Below are positions 9,221 through 15,573 of a DNA stretch of 15,573 nucleotides, one piece after another. Source of the DNA: Limnoglobus sp043757025. Lineage in GTDB: Bacteria > Planctomycetota > Planctomycetia > Gemmatales > Gemmataceae. Position 1 is the stretch's first letter, and each line of letters opens with the position of its first letter. The stretch is taken from positions 1 to 15,573 of the forward strand of contig JAYVQG010000368.1 in NCBI GenBank assembly GCA_043757025.1, written 5' to 3'. Under the pieces are notes generated by a model. That model searched no databases, was not told where the DNA came from, and saw nothing but the letters and a program-made list of their open reading frames with translations. The position numbers and the translations under genes are program-made.

Positions 9221-10357
9221 TTACCTTCGGCGATACCATGCCAATAGCCCCAGTAGTGGTCCCGGTAACAGTAGCCAGCCAATATGGACGTGGAGTGATG
9301 GCCGCATGTCGGCAACGAGATGGATCGCGAACACCGAGAGTAAAAACCCGATGCCGTTTTGCACCGCGAGCGCACTGCCGACGGTGCCGGGCGGGCAGGC
9401 TTTGGCGGAGATCGCGGAGAATTGCGGCGAATCCGCTGCCGCCGCGATGCTCCAAAACAACAGCAACGCGAACGCCACGGATGCTGGCAAAATCATCAAT
9501 AACGGCGATGCGGCGCACATCGCGCCCGATGCGGCCAACGCGAACGTTGCCACTCGCTCGCTGCCGATGCGTCGACTCCACCAGCCGCCGAACACGCAGC
9601 CGAACGCCCCGATGCCCATGACCGCGAACGTCGCACGATAGGCGAACGCATTGTCCGCTTCGTGCCAGATCATTTCGATGTAAAACGGGACGAGCGCCCA
9701 GAAAGCGTACACTTCCCACATGTGGCCGAAGTACGCGAACGCCGAGCGGCGAAACGCGGGGACGCGAAACGCCGCCAGCACTTTGCCCCAACCGAGCCTG
9801 CCGCCGTCGGCCACATGCCCCGAGCCGAGCGCGACGACCATCACTCCACCGATCACCGCAAGTACCGACGCACCACTGACAGCCCACTGCCAGTCGATGG
9901 CATCGGTGAGGCCGCGAAGCAAGTACGGCGTCGATGTCCCGAGTACGAGCGCGCCGACGAGCCAGCCGAGCGCCGTGCCCGCCGACGCGGGTGCCCAGGC
10001 GATAACGAGCTTCATTCCCAGTGGGTAAATGCCCGCCAAACACAAGCCGACCGCGAAACGGCAGAGCAACGCCGACGGCAGCGATTCGCACAAGAGCAGC
10101 GCCGCATTACTGGCCGCACCGGCGAAACAGCCGAGCGCGAAAATGCGATGTGCGGGGAAGCGGTCTGCCAACCCCGATAGCGAAAGCAGCAGTGTGCCGA
10201 CGATGAAGCCGAGTTGCACTGCCGTCAGTAATCCGCCGCGTGCGGTCGGCGAAAGCTCCCAGAGCCGCCCGAGTTCGGGGGCCGCCATCGCCCCGCAAAA
10301 CCAGAGCGACGTGCCGAATAACTCCGCAACGACGATGAGAACGAGCGGGCGCATCAT
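9221..10357 (-). CDS. MFS transporter (CynX/NimT-like)
   Basis: A 378-residue membrane protein, nearly all hydrophobic, with about twelve predicted helices in two six-helix halves. Features of the major facilitator superfamily: a first helix ending in GTSLWF, and the loop 2-3 motif LSGLADRFPAHR (a variant of GxLADrxGrr), with a related block GGWWSRRIGSER in the second half. The start is the ATG at 10357, which overlaps the wecB stop in ATGA, so translation is coupled to wecB; the longer frame to 10390 would lie inside wecB. The substrate cannot be told from sequence; coupling to wecB could hint at a sugar or cell-surface role, but this is a guess. Confidence 0.9.
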   Translation of the reverse strand: MMRPLVLIVVAELFGTSLWFCGAMAAPELGRLWELSPTARGGLLTAVQLGFIVGTLLLSLSGLADRFPAHRIFALGCFAGAASNAALLLCESLPSALLCRFAVGLCLAGIYPLGMKLVIAWAPASAGTALGWLVGALVLGTSTPYLLRGLTDAIDWQWAVSGASVLAVIGGVMVVALGSGHVADGGRLGWGKVLAAFRVPAFRRSAFAYFGHMWEVYAFWALVPFYIEMIWHEADNAFAYRATFAVMGIGAFGCVFGGWWSRRIGSERVATFALAASGAMCAASPLLMILPASVAFALLLFWSIAAAADSPQFSAISAKACPPGTVGSALAVQNGIGFLLSVFAIHLVADMRPSLHVHIGWLLLPGPLLGLLAWYRRR

Positions 10358-11490
10358 GCGGGCAAACTTCCTTCGAGGAACTTCGCACACGCGGCCACGA
10401 TCTGCGCCGAAGCCGTGCCGTCGCCGTACGGATTGGGCCGATTCGTCATCTTGCGATACGCCGCGTCATCGGTGAGTAATTCGGAAACGCCATCGAAAAT
10501 GCCTGCGAACGAAGCCCCAACCAACTTTACCGCACCGACAGTCACGCCCTCGGGCCGCTCGGTAGTATCGCGCATCACGAGCACCGGCTTGTTCAGCGTC
10601 GGGGCTTCTTCCTGCACGCCGCCACTATCCGTCAGTACCAACGTGCAACGGCGAAACAGTTCGATGAACTCGCGGTAGCCGAGCGGTTCGAGTAGAAACA
10701 GATTCACACGTCCGCCGCCGAGAATGCGGTTCACCGGCTCGCGCACGTTCGGGTTCAGGTGAACCGGATAGACGAACGCGACATCGGGGAAACGGTCCGC
10801 GAGTGCCGCAATCGCGAGGCACATTTGATCGAAGCCATCGCCGAAGTTTTCGCGGCGGTGGCCCGTAATCAGCACGAAGCGACGCCCCGCAATCGCGTCC
10901 GCAGGCAGCCCCGGAATCGTCGGCGGTCGGGCTTCGACTACCTTCACCATGTGCAACAGGGCATCGATCACCGTGTTGCCCGTGACGAACACGCGGGATG
11001 CGGGCACGCCTTCATTCCACAGGTTTTGTGCTGCCGTTTGCGTCGGCGCGAAGTGCAAATCTGACAGCCGCGTCGTCAGCACGCGGTTGCCTTCTTCGGG
11101 CCACGGTGCGTGCAAGTTCCCCGTCCGCAACCCCGCCTCGACGTGGCCAATTTTCACCTTGCGATAGAACGCCGCGAGCGCCGCCGCCAGCACCGTCGTC
11201 GTGTCGCCTTGCACCAGTAGCAAGTCCGGTTTCGCGTTCGCCAGATATTCGTCGACGGCCACAATCGCCCGCGCCGTCAGGCTCGCCAACGTCTGCCCCG
11301 GCTGCATCACGTTCAAGTCGACATCGGGCGTGAGGTGGAACGCCGACAGCACCTGATCGAGCATCTGCCGATGTTGCGCCGTCACGCAAACCTGAACGCG
11401 AAAGCGACCATCGGCCCGAAACGCCGCGACTACCGGCGCGAGTTTAATCGCCTCCGGCCGCGTACCGAACACGAATGCAACAGTCTTCAT
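10354..11490 (-). CDS. wecB: UDP-N-acetylglucosamine 2-epimerase (non-hydrolysing)
   Basis: Converts UDP-GlcNAc to UDP-ManNAc, a precursor for surface polysaccharides, in the cytoplasm. 378 residues, the usual length. Family motifs: GTRPEAIK at 9-16, GDTTTV at 95-100, HVEAGLRTGN at 116-125, ITGHRRENFG at 208-217, YPVHLNPNVR at 241-250, LLEPLGYREF at 266-275, the nucleotide-binding LTDSGGVQEEAP at 286-297 and RPEGVTVGA at 312-320. Start at ATG 11490 (MKTVAFVFGTR), which matches the family N-terminus; a longer frame to 11580 would run into the intergenic repeat. It is the first gene of a two-gene unit with the MFS transporter, joined by a 4-bp overlap. Confidence 0.97.
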   Translation of the reverse strand: MKTVAFVFGTRPEAIKLAPVVAAFRADGRFRVQVCVTAQHRQMLDQVLSAFHLTPDVDLNVMQPGQTLASLTARAIVAVDEYLANAKPDLLLVQGDTTTVLAAALAAFYRKVKIGHVEAGLRTGNLHAPWPEEGNRVLTTRLSDLHFAPTQTAAQNLWNEGVPASRVFVTGNTVIDALLHMVKVVEARPPTIPGLPADAIAGRRFVLITGHRRENFGDGFDQMCLAIAALADRFPDVAFVYPVHLNPNVREPVNRILGGGRVNLFLLEPLGYREFIELFRRCTLVLTDSGGVQEEAPTLNKPVLVMRDTTERPEGVTVGAVKLVGASFAGIFDGVSELLTDDAAYRKMTNRPNPYGDGTASAQIVAACAKFLEGSLPA

Positions 11491-11519
11491 GAGTGTAATT
11501 TTAGCGAACCATCCCCCGT

Positions 11520-11641
11520 TTAGCCGCGCCGCGTAGTCTTCGGAGCGAAGCGCGGGGCAGGATGCATCGAACGACAACACGATTTCGCGAGAGTTCGCGC
11601 CCCCCGCGCTTCGCTACGCAAAGCCTACGCGGCGCGGCTAA
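11520..11641. repeat. 122-bp inverted repeat upstream of wecB
   Basis: The ends TTAGCCGCGCCGCGTAG (from 11520) and CTACGCGGCGCGGCTAA (to 11641) are perfect reverse complements over 17 bp; inside them GCGAAGCGCGGGG (near 11544-11556) and CCCCGCGCTTCGC (near 11602-11614) extend the pairing after a short mismatched stretch. Total arm length is close to 38-40 bp around a ~45-bp centre. It fills half of the 244-bp gap upstream of wecB. The rest of the gap (11642-11734) shows nothing I can identify. Confidence 0.82.
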
Positions 11642-11734
11642 TCGAAGACATCCTGACCCGCACTACCCGAGGTCCATGGTGACGAAACCGCCCAACTGAA
11701 TGACAACCTGCACCCGTCGGAACATCGTCTCATC

Positions 11735-12061
11735 CTACCCCAGAACCAGTGACTCATCGGGCATAAACACGGTGACTGCCGGCTCGCTATAGAACTGGAA
11801 GAAACGTCCCGCTGGCGGATGGAACCAGTCCCGGTCCGCTACCGATGGCCAATCGCGGACACCCCAGCCCAAACGGGCCAGTGAGCGATATAGCCAACCG
11901 CGACGATACCACTTGGCAATGTCGAGGAACCGAATGACAACCCACTTGCCATCGGATAGCAGTTCCAGTCGATCCGGGAAAACGGCAACCTTGGTTACTA
12001 CAGGCAGGCCTACGACGTTACTGGGGACGAACTGCAGGGAAGTTTCAGATGAAGTCACCAT
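11735..12061 (-). CDS. Hypothetical protein, 108 residues
   Basis: I do not recognise a family. The protein begins MVTSSETSLQFVPSNVVGLP, continues with a beta-rich stretch (VAVFPDRLELLSDGKWVVIR), a basic segment IAKWYRRGWLYRSLARLGWG, and ends with FFQFYSEPAVTVFMPDESLV. The pattern of beta strands could suit a PH-like or small barrel fold, but that is a guess. No signal peptide or membrane helix is obvious. ATG at 12061 is preferred because GGAAGG lies seven bases before it; ATG at 12076 has no such site. It lies 60 bp downstream of the uxaC-like gene on the same strand and may be in its transcript. Confidence 0.65.
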   Translation of the reverse strand: MVTSSETSLQFVPSNVVGLPVVTKVAVFPDRLELLSDGKWVVIRFLDIAKWYRRGWLYRSLARLGWGVRDWPSVADRDWFHPPAGRFFQFYSEPAVTVFMPDESLVLG

Positions 12062-12121
12062 TTGACTGCCTTCCATGTATCACGGCGACACCAAAATCGC
12101 ATCCCTTGCACTCCCGGCTTA

Positions 12122-13327
12122 CTACCCGAGTTTGAAAATCTCGCGCACGTTGTCGCGTAACAGGCGGGTGCCGAGTGCGATGGCTTCGGTTTCGTTGAGG
12201 CGACCGGGGCGGACGAACTCGTCGGCGATGGTGCTTGCCAGGATGCGGCGATACATGCTGTATTTGGGCAGCACGAATTCGAGTTTATAGGCGTCCGAGT
12301 AGTAGCCGATGAGTTTCGTTTTTGGAACGCCTTGTAGGCGTTCGCGGAGATCGCTGCCGATGTATGCGGGGATGTTCGAGTACCACCAATGGCCGTTCGG
12401 CACGACGTTCGGGAAGATCCACGAATACGCCACGAGTTCCTGATTCTGCCCGCTGGTGAGCACCGAAACGGGAAACGTCACTTCCGGGAACGCGTTAAAC
12501 AACTCGCGATACTGGATGAGCGAGCAACGGCGGTCGAAGAGATCTTGCCCCTGATGGACGCCATTCTCGTAGACGCGGCGGTTGACGCCGATCATCAAGT
12601 CGAACGGCAGCCCGAACTCGCGGCAGTTTTCGGCGAGTATCCAGAAGATGCGGTTGCCATCCGGACTCGGCGTGAACTCGGGCGGCAACGAAATCGCGCA
12701 CGCCTTCGCTCCCTTTGCGACAAAACGCTCGAATAACGCGCGAATCGCCTTCCGTAAGCTCGGCACGTCGCCCGCATCGATACCCGTCACCGCCGCCAAA
12801 CGCTCGCGAACCCCCGCTTCCTGAAACTGGAAAACCAGCGTATCGGTCCGCAAACACGGTACGTATTTGTTCGTGTCGAAGCCATCGAGCGAATCGTCGA
12901 ACTCGTTCGTGAGGAAAATCTTTTCGAGGTTTGTTTTGGCGAACACCTTTTGTTCCCAATCCGCGGCAGCGAAACGTTTCAGCGACGCATCGAACAGGGC
13001 ATCGGCGTCGGCGACGGTGACGCGGGTGCCGGTGAAACCGAGGAAGTGGTGGGCGATCTCGACGAACCAGCCGTATTGGGCGGTGTTGTCGTAGCGATCC
13101 ATGTGGCGAATGATTTCGCGGCAGCGTTCGCGCGGGTCCGCTTCCTTCGCCAGCCACTTCTGCGACATGCCCGCCGAGTGTGCGAGTTCGGTGTAGTAGT
13201 GGTAACCGAGAATGTCGTCGAACGACTTCGAGACCGGCGAAAGCGGGTCGATGTGCGAGTGCGGGTCGATCAGCGGAACGACATCAAATGCGGCAGTCAG
13301 CGATTGGGTGAGACCATCGGAAGCCAT
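12122..13327 (-). CDS. Glucuronate isomerase-like amidohydrolase (UxaC family)
   Basis: A 401-residue protein. The N-terminal metal site LIDPHSHIDP at 19-28 (His23, His25) is the HxH of the amidohydrolase superfamily. The C-terminal part has NGHWWYSNIPAYIG, KLIGYYSDAYKLEFVLPKYS and MYRRILA, which match the G.WWF, G...D.RSF.SYPRHEYFRRIL arrangement of uronate isomerases. UxaC interconverts glucuronate and fructuronate; this protein is shorter (UxaC about 470) and divergent, so the substrate may differ. ATG at 13327 is the chosen start, since a longer frame to 13414 adds a basic, atypical leader. Upstream, TTGCAA and TAAGAC spaced by 16 bp on the minus strand form a weak promoter. No other uronate genes are in the window. 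Confidence 0.82.
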   Translation of the reverse strand: MASDGLTQSLTAAFDVVPLIDPHSHIDPLSPVSKSFDDILGYHYYTELAHSAGMSQKWLAKEADPRERCREIIRHMDRYDNTAQYGWFVEIAHHFLGFTGTRVTVADADALFDASLKRFAAADWEQKVFAKTNLEKIFLTNEFDDSLDGFDTNKYVPCLRTDTLVFQFQEAGVRERLAAVTGIDAGDVPSLRKAIRALFERFVAKGAKACAISLPPEFTPSPDGNRIFWILAENCREFGLPFDLMIGVNRRVYENGVHQGQDLFDRRCSLIQYRELFNAFPEVTFPVSVLTSGQNQELVAYSWIFPNVVPNGHWWYSNIPAYIGSDLRERLQGVPKTKLIGYYSDAYKLEFVLPKYSMYRRILASTIADEFVRPGRLNETEAIALGTRLLRDNVREIFKLG

Positions 13328-13368
13328 GGTAAAAGTTCCGGAGAGTTTGTCGAATTTACCGAAGTTGT

Positions 13369-13396
13369 GTCTTATGCGGGCCGGTAAAAATTGCAA
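13369..13396 (-). promoter_or_regulatory. Weak sigma70-type promoter candidate for the uxaC-like gene
   Basis: On the minus strand TTGCAA (13391-13396) and TAAGAC (13369-13374) are separated by 16 bp, about 40 bp before the start codon. The -10 element is poor, so this is only a possibility. Confidence 0.25.
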
Positions 13397-13510
13397 ATCG
13401 CGATTCGACGCCACACCGCGTCCGCGTGTAAAACGCTGGATTTTCAGCGAATATCATCGTTGTGCCGATTATTCCGCGTCGATTGGCATCGGTCGTGCAT
13501 TAGGGTTGTT

Positions 13511-13717
13511 CCGTCTGACGCGGTTCCCCCAACTGCGAACAGATGATGCGAGACACGCCCGGTGAGCCTTCCCCCAAGGTCGCACCAACCCCCCAGTGGC
13601 GTCTCTCGCATTCGATGCGGATTGGCGAGTTCCCCCAACTCGCCATGCCTGTCGGATGCACGTCACTCTCATTCCCCCTGCTACTCCGCCGTTCCCCAAC
13701 GGCGGAGTTGCTCTTTT
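13511..13717 (+). ncRNA. Candidate structured RNA: four hairpins with C-rich loops
   Basis: Four stems with unrelated sequences present almost the same loop. H1 13514-13543: CGCGGTT/AACTGCG plus outer TCTG/CAGA. H2 13546-13611: outer ATGCGAGACACGCC with GGCGTCTCTCGCAT (one mismatch), inner GGTG/CACC and CCTT/AAGG. H3 13623-13645: TGGCGAGTT/AACTCGCCA, perfect. H4 13683-13708: an 11-bp perfect stem. Loops are CCCCC in H1-H3 and CCCC in H4, always flanked by TT and AA. Further C-runs lie unpaired at 13589-13594 and 13674-13678. H4 is followed by TTGCTCTTTT, so it doubles as a terminator and sets the plus strand. Exposed C-runs are a known feature of regulatory RNAs that bind G-rich ribosome sites; that role here is inference. 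The 5' end is unknown; no clear promoter is seen. Confidence 0.55.
13683..13717 (+). terminator. Rho-independent terminator of the candidate RNA
   Basis: ACTCCGCCGTT, loop CCCC, AACGGCGGAGT: an 11-bp perfect stem (13683-13693 with 13698-13708), followed by TTGCTCTTTT. The tail is interrupted but T-rich; the reverse strand has no T-tract. Confidence 0.7.
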
Positions 13718-13724
13718 AAATAGG

Positions 13725-13742
13725 GCCTCAGTGAGGCTTTTT
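13725..13742 (+). terminator. Second short terminator-like hairpin
   Basis: GCCTC, loop AGT, GAGGC, then TTTTT. The stem is only five bases. It could be a back-up terminator for the RNA just upstream, or merely another palindromic repeat core: a similar GGCCTC-TGT-GAGGCC occurs at 13823-13837. Confidence 0.45.
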
Positions 13743-13816
13743 GTAGTGGGCATCCGGGGGCATCCGGGGTCGTAGACCTTCGGTGTAGTGGGCATCCGGG
13801 GTCGTAGACCTTCGGT
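13743..13816. repeat. Two tandem copies of a GTAGTGGGCATCCGGGG unit
   Basis: Units 13743-13784 (42 bp) and 13785-13816 (32 bp) both start GTAGTGGGCATCCGGGG and end TCGTAGACCTTCGGT. The first carries an extra internal copy of the 10-mer GCATCCGGGG, which explains its greater length. It is followed by a GTAGCTGGCCTCTGTGAGG element that bridges to the 28-bp array. Confidence 0.85.
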
Positions 13817-13852
13817 GTAGCTGGCCTCTGTGAGGCCGGTGGGCATCCAGCG

Positions 13853-14053
13853 ACAAAGACCGGGGTAACAGACCCCAGCTACAAAGACCGGGGTCTGTGA
13901 CCCCAGCTACAAAGACCGGGGTAACAGACCCCAGCTACAAAGACCGGGGTCACAGACCCCAGCTACAAAGACCGGGGTAACAGACCCCAGCTACAAAGAC
14001 CGGGGTAACAGACCCCAGCTACAAAGACCGGGGTCACAGACCCCAGCTACAAA
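13853..14053. repeat. Seven tandem 28-bp units with palindromic cores
   Basis: Seven head-to-tail units of exactly 28 bp start at 13853, 13881, 13909, 13937, 13965, 13993 and 14021, each beginning ACAAAGACC and ending CCAGCT; a partial eighth gives ACAAA to 14053. The cores differ: GGGGTAACAGACCCC in units 1, 3, 5 and 6; GGGGTCACAGACCCC in 4 and 7; GGGGTCTGTGACCCC in 2. The last is the exact reverse complement of the fourth-unit core. There are no unique spacers, so it is not a CRISPR array. It ends 73 bp before the next gene start. Confidence 0.95.
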
Positions 14054-14078
14054 TTCAGCGGCCAACGAAATCTCGCAG

Positions 14079-14098
14079 AATACCGTTAGACTGGTATT
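14079..14098. promoter_or_regulatory. Small inverted repeat ahead of the STN-like gene
   Basis: AATACC (14079-14084) and GGTATT (14093-14098) are perfect reverse complements with an 8-bp spacer, 28 bp before the start codon at 14127. The position would suit an operator, but short repeats like this can arise by chance. Confidence 0.3.
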
Positions 14099-14126
14099 AC
14101 CCTTTCGTTTCACTGGAGCAATCGCG

Positions 14127-14876
14127 ATGACACGCTGGATCCTTTGCGTCGGCCTTTGCCTGTCGTGTGAGATGGCCGCGTTGGCCCAGGAAGCGAAGAG
14201 TTCCGTAGACCCCGTTGCCGATACCGTCGCGAAACTGCGACAGCCGCTGAAGCTCAATCAGGAACTCGATGGTATGCAGTTAAGGGACATCATTCGCACG
14301 GTGGAAAAGGATCACAAACTCAAGTTCATCGTCGACGAGAAACAATTTCGGTCCGCCGGTGAGGCGTCGATTCTCGACAAGAAATTGACGCTGAAACAGA
14401 GTGTCGGAGGGCTGCGAGTTGGCAAGGCGCTCGGCATCATGCTGGCCAATATTGAAGCCGAATTCACCATACAAAAAGACTACATCGAGATTGTGCCCGA
14501 TTTCGGAGGGAAAAACGTCGTGCGCGTGACCGGCGTGTACAAGGAACGACCGCTCAACGAGGTGCTCGCAGAGATCGCCGACGATCGCGATGTGACGATC
14601 CTGGTCGCTCCGCAATCCGGCGATGCGCGGATGACGTTCATCAACGCGCGCCTCCTGAACGTGCCGCTCGAAAGTGCGATCGAACTGCTTGCGGTACAGG
14701 CCGATCTTCGCGTGGTGAAGCGGAAGAATGCGTATCTAATTACAGGCAAAGACCACGCCAACGAACTCAACGAAGAAGCCCACAATACCGCAATGCGAAA
14801 GATCGAACTCGAAGGCTTAAGAGCCGGCAACCCGCCCAAACCGGCACCAGCACCAGCACCAGCACCAGCGAAGTGA
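14127..14876 (+). CDS. Secreted protein with two STN-like domains
   Basis: A 249-residue exported protein. Residues 1-20 form a signal peptide ending AALA before QEA, a good signal peptidase I site. Two related segments follow: about 41-125 (LKLNQELDGMQLRDIIRTVE... to TIQKDYIEIVP) and 133-207 (VRVTGVYKERPLNEVLAEIA... to RVVKRKNAYLITG). The order beta, PL..VL..IA/..T, V, alpha, VP...A..LL, beta, YLIT is that of STN/secretin N-terminal domains, which in secretins and TonB receptors bind partners in the periplasm. No secretin barrel follows, so it is a stand-alone form, probably periplasmic. It ends in a PAPAPAPAPA tail from a CACCAG hexamer repeat (about 14842-14870). GGAG lies about eight bases before the ATG. 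The exact role is unknown. Confidence 0.83.
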   Translation: MTRWILCVGLCLSCEMAALAQEAKSSVDPVADTVAKLRQPLKLNQELDGMQLRDIIRTVEKDHKLKFIVDEKQFRSAGEASILDKKLTLKQSVGGLRVGKALGIMLANIEAEFTIQKDYIEIVPDFGGKNVVRVTGVYKERPLNEVLAEIADDRDVTILVAPQSGDARMTFINARLLNVPLESAIELLAVQADLRVVKRKNAYLITGKDHANELNEEAHNTAMRKIELEGLRAGNPPKPAPAPAPAPAK

Positions 14877-14884
14877 CTCGCGTG

Positions 14885-14911
14885 TGTGGGGCACGTTTTT
14901 AACGTGCCATT
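14885..14911. repeat. Single arm of the 1044-1103 repeat
   Basis: These 27 bp, starting TGTGGGGCACG and ending ACGTGCCATT, are the exact reverse complement of the arm at 1077-1103 and differ by one base from the arm at 1044-1070. The palindrome GGCACGTT/AACGTGCC gives an 8-bp stem. It fills the 35-bp gap between two converging genes, so it may serve as a shared terminator; on the plus strand the stem is followed by a weak TTTTA. Confidence 0.85.
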
Positions 14912-15469
14912 TTACTCAATCCTTTTGATGCGACTGATCGCATATTTCGCTTCGTCGGTTAGTTTTGCACCCGCTTCGCCCGATGCCCATCGGGCGAGTA
15001 CCGCTCTCGCCTGAGCCTGGATCGCGGCCCCCGCCGTCGCATCGCGGGCGATCCATTCCACGATTTCCACGGCACGCACGATACGCACATTTTCGGCGTT
15101 CGTCAGATGCTGCTCGTCGATGAGTTGCTGGACTTTTTCGCGAATTTCCAATGAGGATGTCGAGTCTCGAAACGAGATCAATCGGGGTTCGATCTGTTGC
15201 GAATCGGCAGCTAATTTTCGGTAAGCCGTTCGTCGAGAATCGTAATCTGGTGCGTCGAGTTGAATCAGCCAACCTGCCACGCGATCGTGATTCACGGCGG
15301 TCGCAGGCGACAATTTCCCGGCAAGAAACGGCAAACTTTTCGAGGGGTATTTCGAGAGTCGCCGGATCGCCTGGAACCCAATGGCTGCGTCGATCGTACC
15401 GAGATCGGCCCAGGTACTTTCGAGGCCATCGCGATCCGGTTCGATTATTGGAACTTCGCTCGTATTCAA
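14912..15469 (-). CDS. Orphan C-terminal domain of planctomycete WD40-type proteins
   Basis: A 185-residue frame. LESTWADLGTIDAAIGFQAIRRLSKYP near the start, SLPFLAGKLSPA, AGWLIQLDAPDYDSRRTAY, a helical EIREKVQQLIDE stretch, VRIVRAVEIVEWIA and LARWASGEAGAKLTDEAKYA follow the order of a helical module (LW.DLA...A..AI..L....VPFL...L......RI..LI.DLD...F..R) that I know as the C-terminus of large WD40-repeat proteins in Gemmataceae. The beta-propeller is missing: an in-frame stop lies just upstream of the frame, and the only start is TTG at 15469, about 17 bases after GAGG. It may therefore be a truncated gene or a free-standing domain started at TTG. It converges on the STN-like gene. Confidence 0.6.
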   Translation of the reverse strand: MNTSEVPIIEPDRDGLESTWADLGTIDAAIGFQAIRRLSKYPSKSLPFLAGKLSPATAVNHDRVAGWLIQLDAPDYDSRRTAYRKLAADSQQIEPRLISFRDSTSSLEIREKVQQLIDEQHLTNAENVRIVRAVEIVEWIARDATAGAAIQAQARAVLARWASGEAGAKLTDEAKYAISRIKRIE

Positions 15470-15573
15470 ATCCCATACATATTACCTCGGCTTTGAACAA
15501 CATCACATGTTATTTGCCGCGGCATATTGCACGAATGGGGCCTGAAAGTAACTTCGCACATGATCTGGAAAAT
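15470..15573. other. Window end, nothing identified
   Basis: These 104 bases lie upstream of the WD40-tail gene. I see only a GAGG followed by closely spaced ATG codons (minus strand, about 15470-15490) in other frames, which do not lead to a sensible protein. Confidence 0.5.

Noticed and set aside
11491..11580. N-terminal extension of WecB by 30 residues
   Set aside because: The family starts at MKTVAFVFGTRPEA; the extension is encoded largely by the intergenic inverted repeat.
13511..13717. The same region read on the minus strand as an RNA with G-rich loops (CsrA-type binding sites)
   Set aside because: The loops would read TTGGGGGAA, not the ANGGA of CsrA sites, and the last hairpin has a T-tract only on the plus strand.
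13469..13846. Minus-strand frames across the hairpin region
   Set aside because: They translate repeats and hairpin arms, are rich in Arg, Gly and Thr runs from the repeats, and have no ribosome site; the hairpin structure explains the sequence better.
13853..14053. CRISPR array
   Set aside because: Units abut directly with no unique spacers, and no cas genes are in the window.
5721..14053. An anti-phage defence island or novel enzyme cluster
   Set aside because: The genes here are a kinase, a transporter, sugar and C1 enzymes and unknowns with no nuclease, helicase, reverse transcriptase or toxin motif; nothing ties them into a defence system.

Overview
The window comes from a planctomycete, most likely of the Gemmataceae. 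The 16S rRNA fragment at the left end has a planctomycete-type sequence, is followed at once by its own terminator, and is not followed by tRNA or 23S genes; unlinked 16S genes are known in this phylum. The protein genes agree: a Ser/Thr kinase with a DWG motif in place of DFG and a TPR-like tail, two orphan copies of C-terminal tails usually found on planctomycete kinase-TPR and WD40 proteins, a formyltransferase of the tetrahydromethanopterin C1 pathway, and a double STN-like secreted protein.

Layout. 1-774: 3' part of 16S rRNA and its terminator. 804-1034 (+): a small Trm112-like protein. 1113-4677 (-): a DUF2325-like protein, clpX with its own terminator, and a SHOCT-type membrane protein. 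4764-5699 (+): fhcD (ftr). 5855-8941 (-): an orphan kinase-tail fragment, a DUF2335 membrane protein, a small unknown gene overlapping it, and a transmembrane Ser/Thr kinase. 9221-11490 (-): wecB translationally coupled (ATGA overlap) to an MFS transporter. 11735-13327 (-): an unknown 108-residue protein and a uxaC-like amidohydrolase. 13328-14126 holds no convincing protein gene but is the most structured stretch of the window. 14127-14876 (+): a secreted STN-like protein. 14912-15469 (-): an orphan WD40-protein tail domain.

Most genes look like unrelated housekeeping or accessory units rather than one pathway; the supported operons are wecB-MFS and the 80-residue gene with DUF2335. The standout is 13511-13717, a candidate regulatory RNA: four hairpins with different stems, all closed by TT...AA around a loop of four or five C, with two more C-runs between them and a terminator as the last hairpin. 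It is followed by repeats built from palindromes, including seven 28-bp tandem units. Further palindromic repeats, some starting with GTAG, sit in at least five other intergenic gaps. Everything is read from sequence without database searches; family names come from motif recognition.
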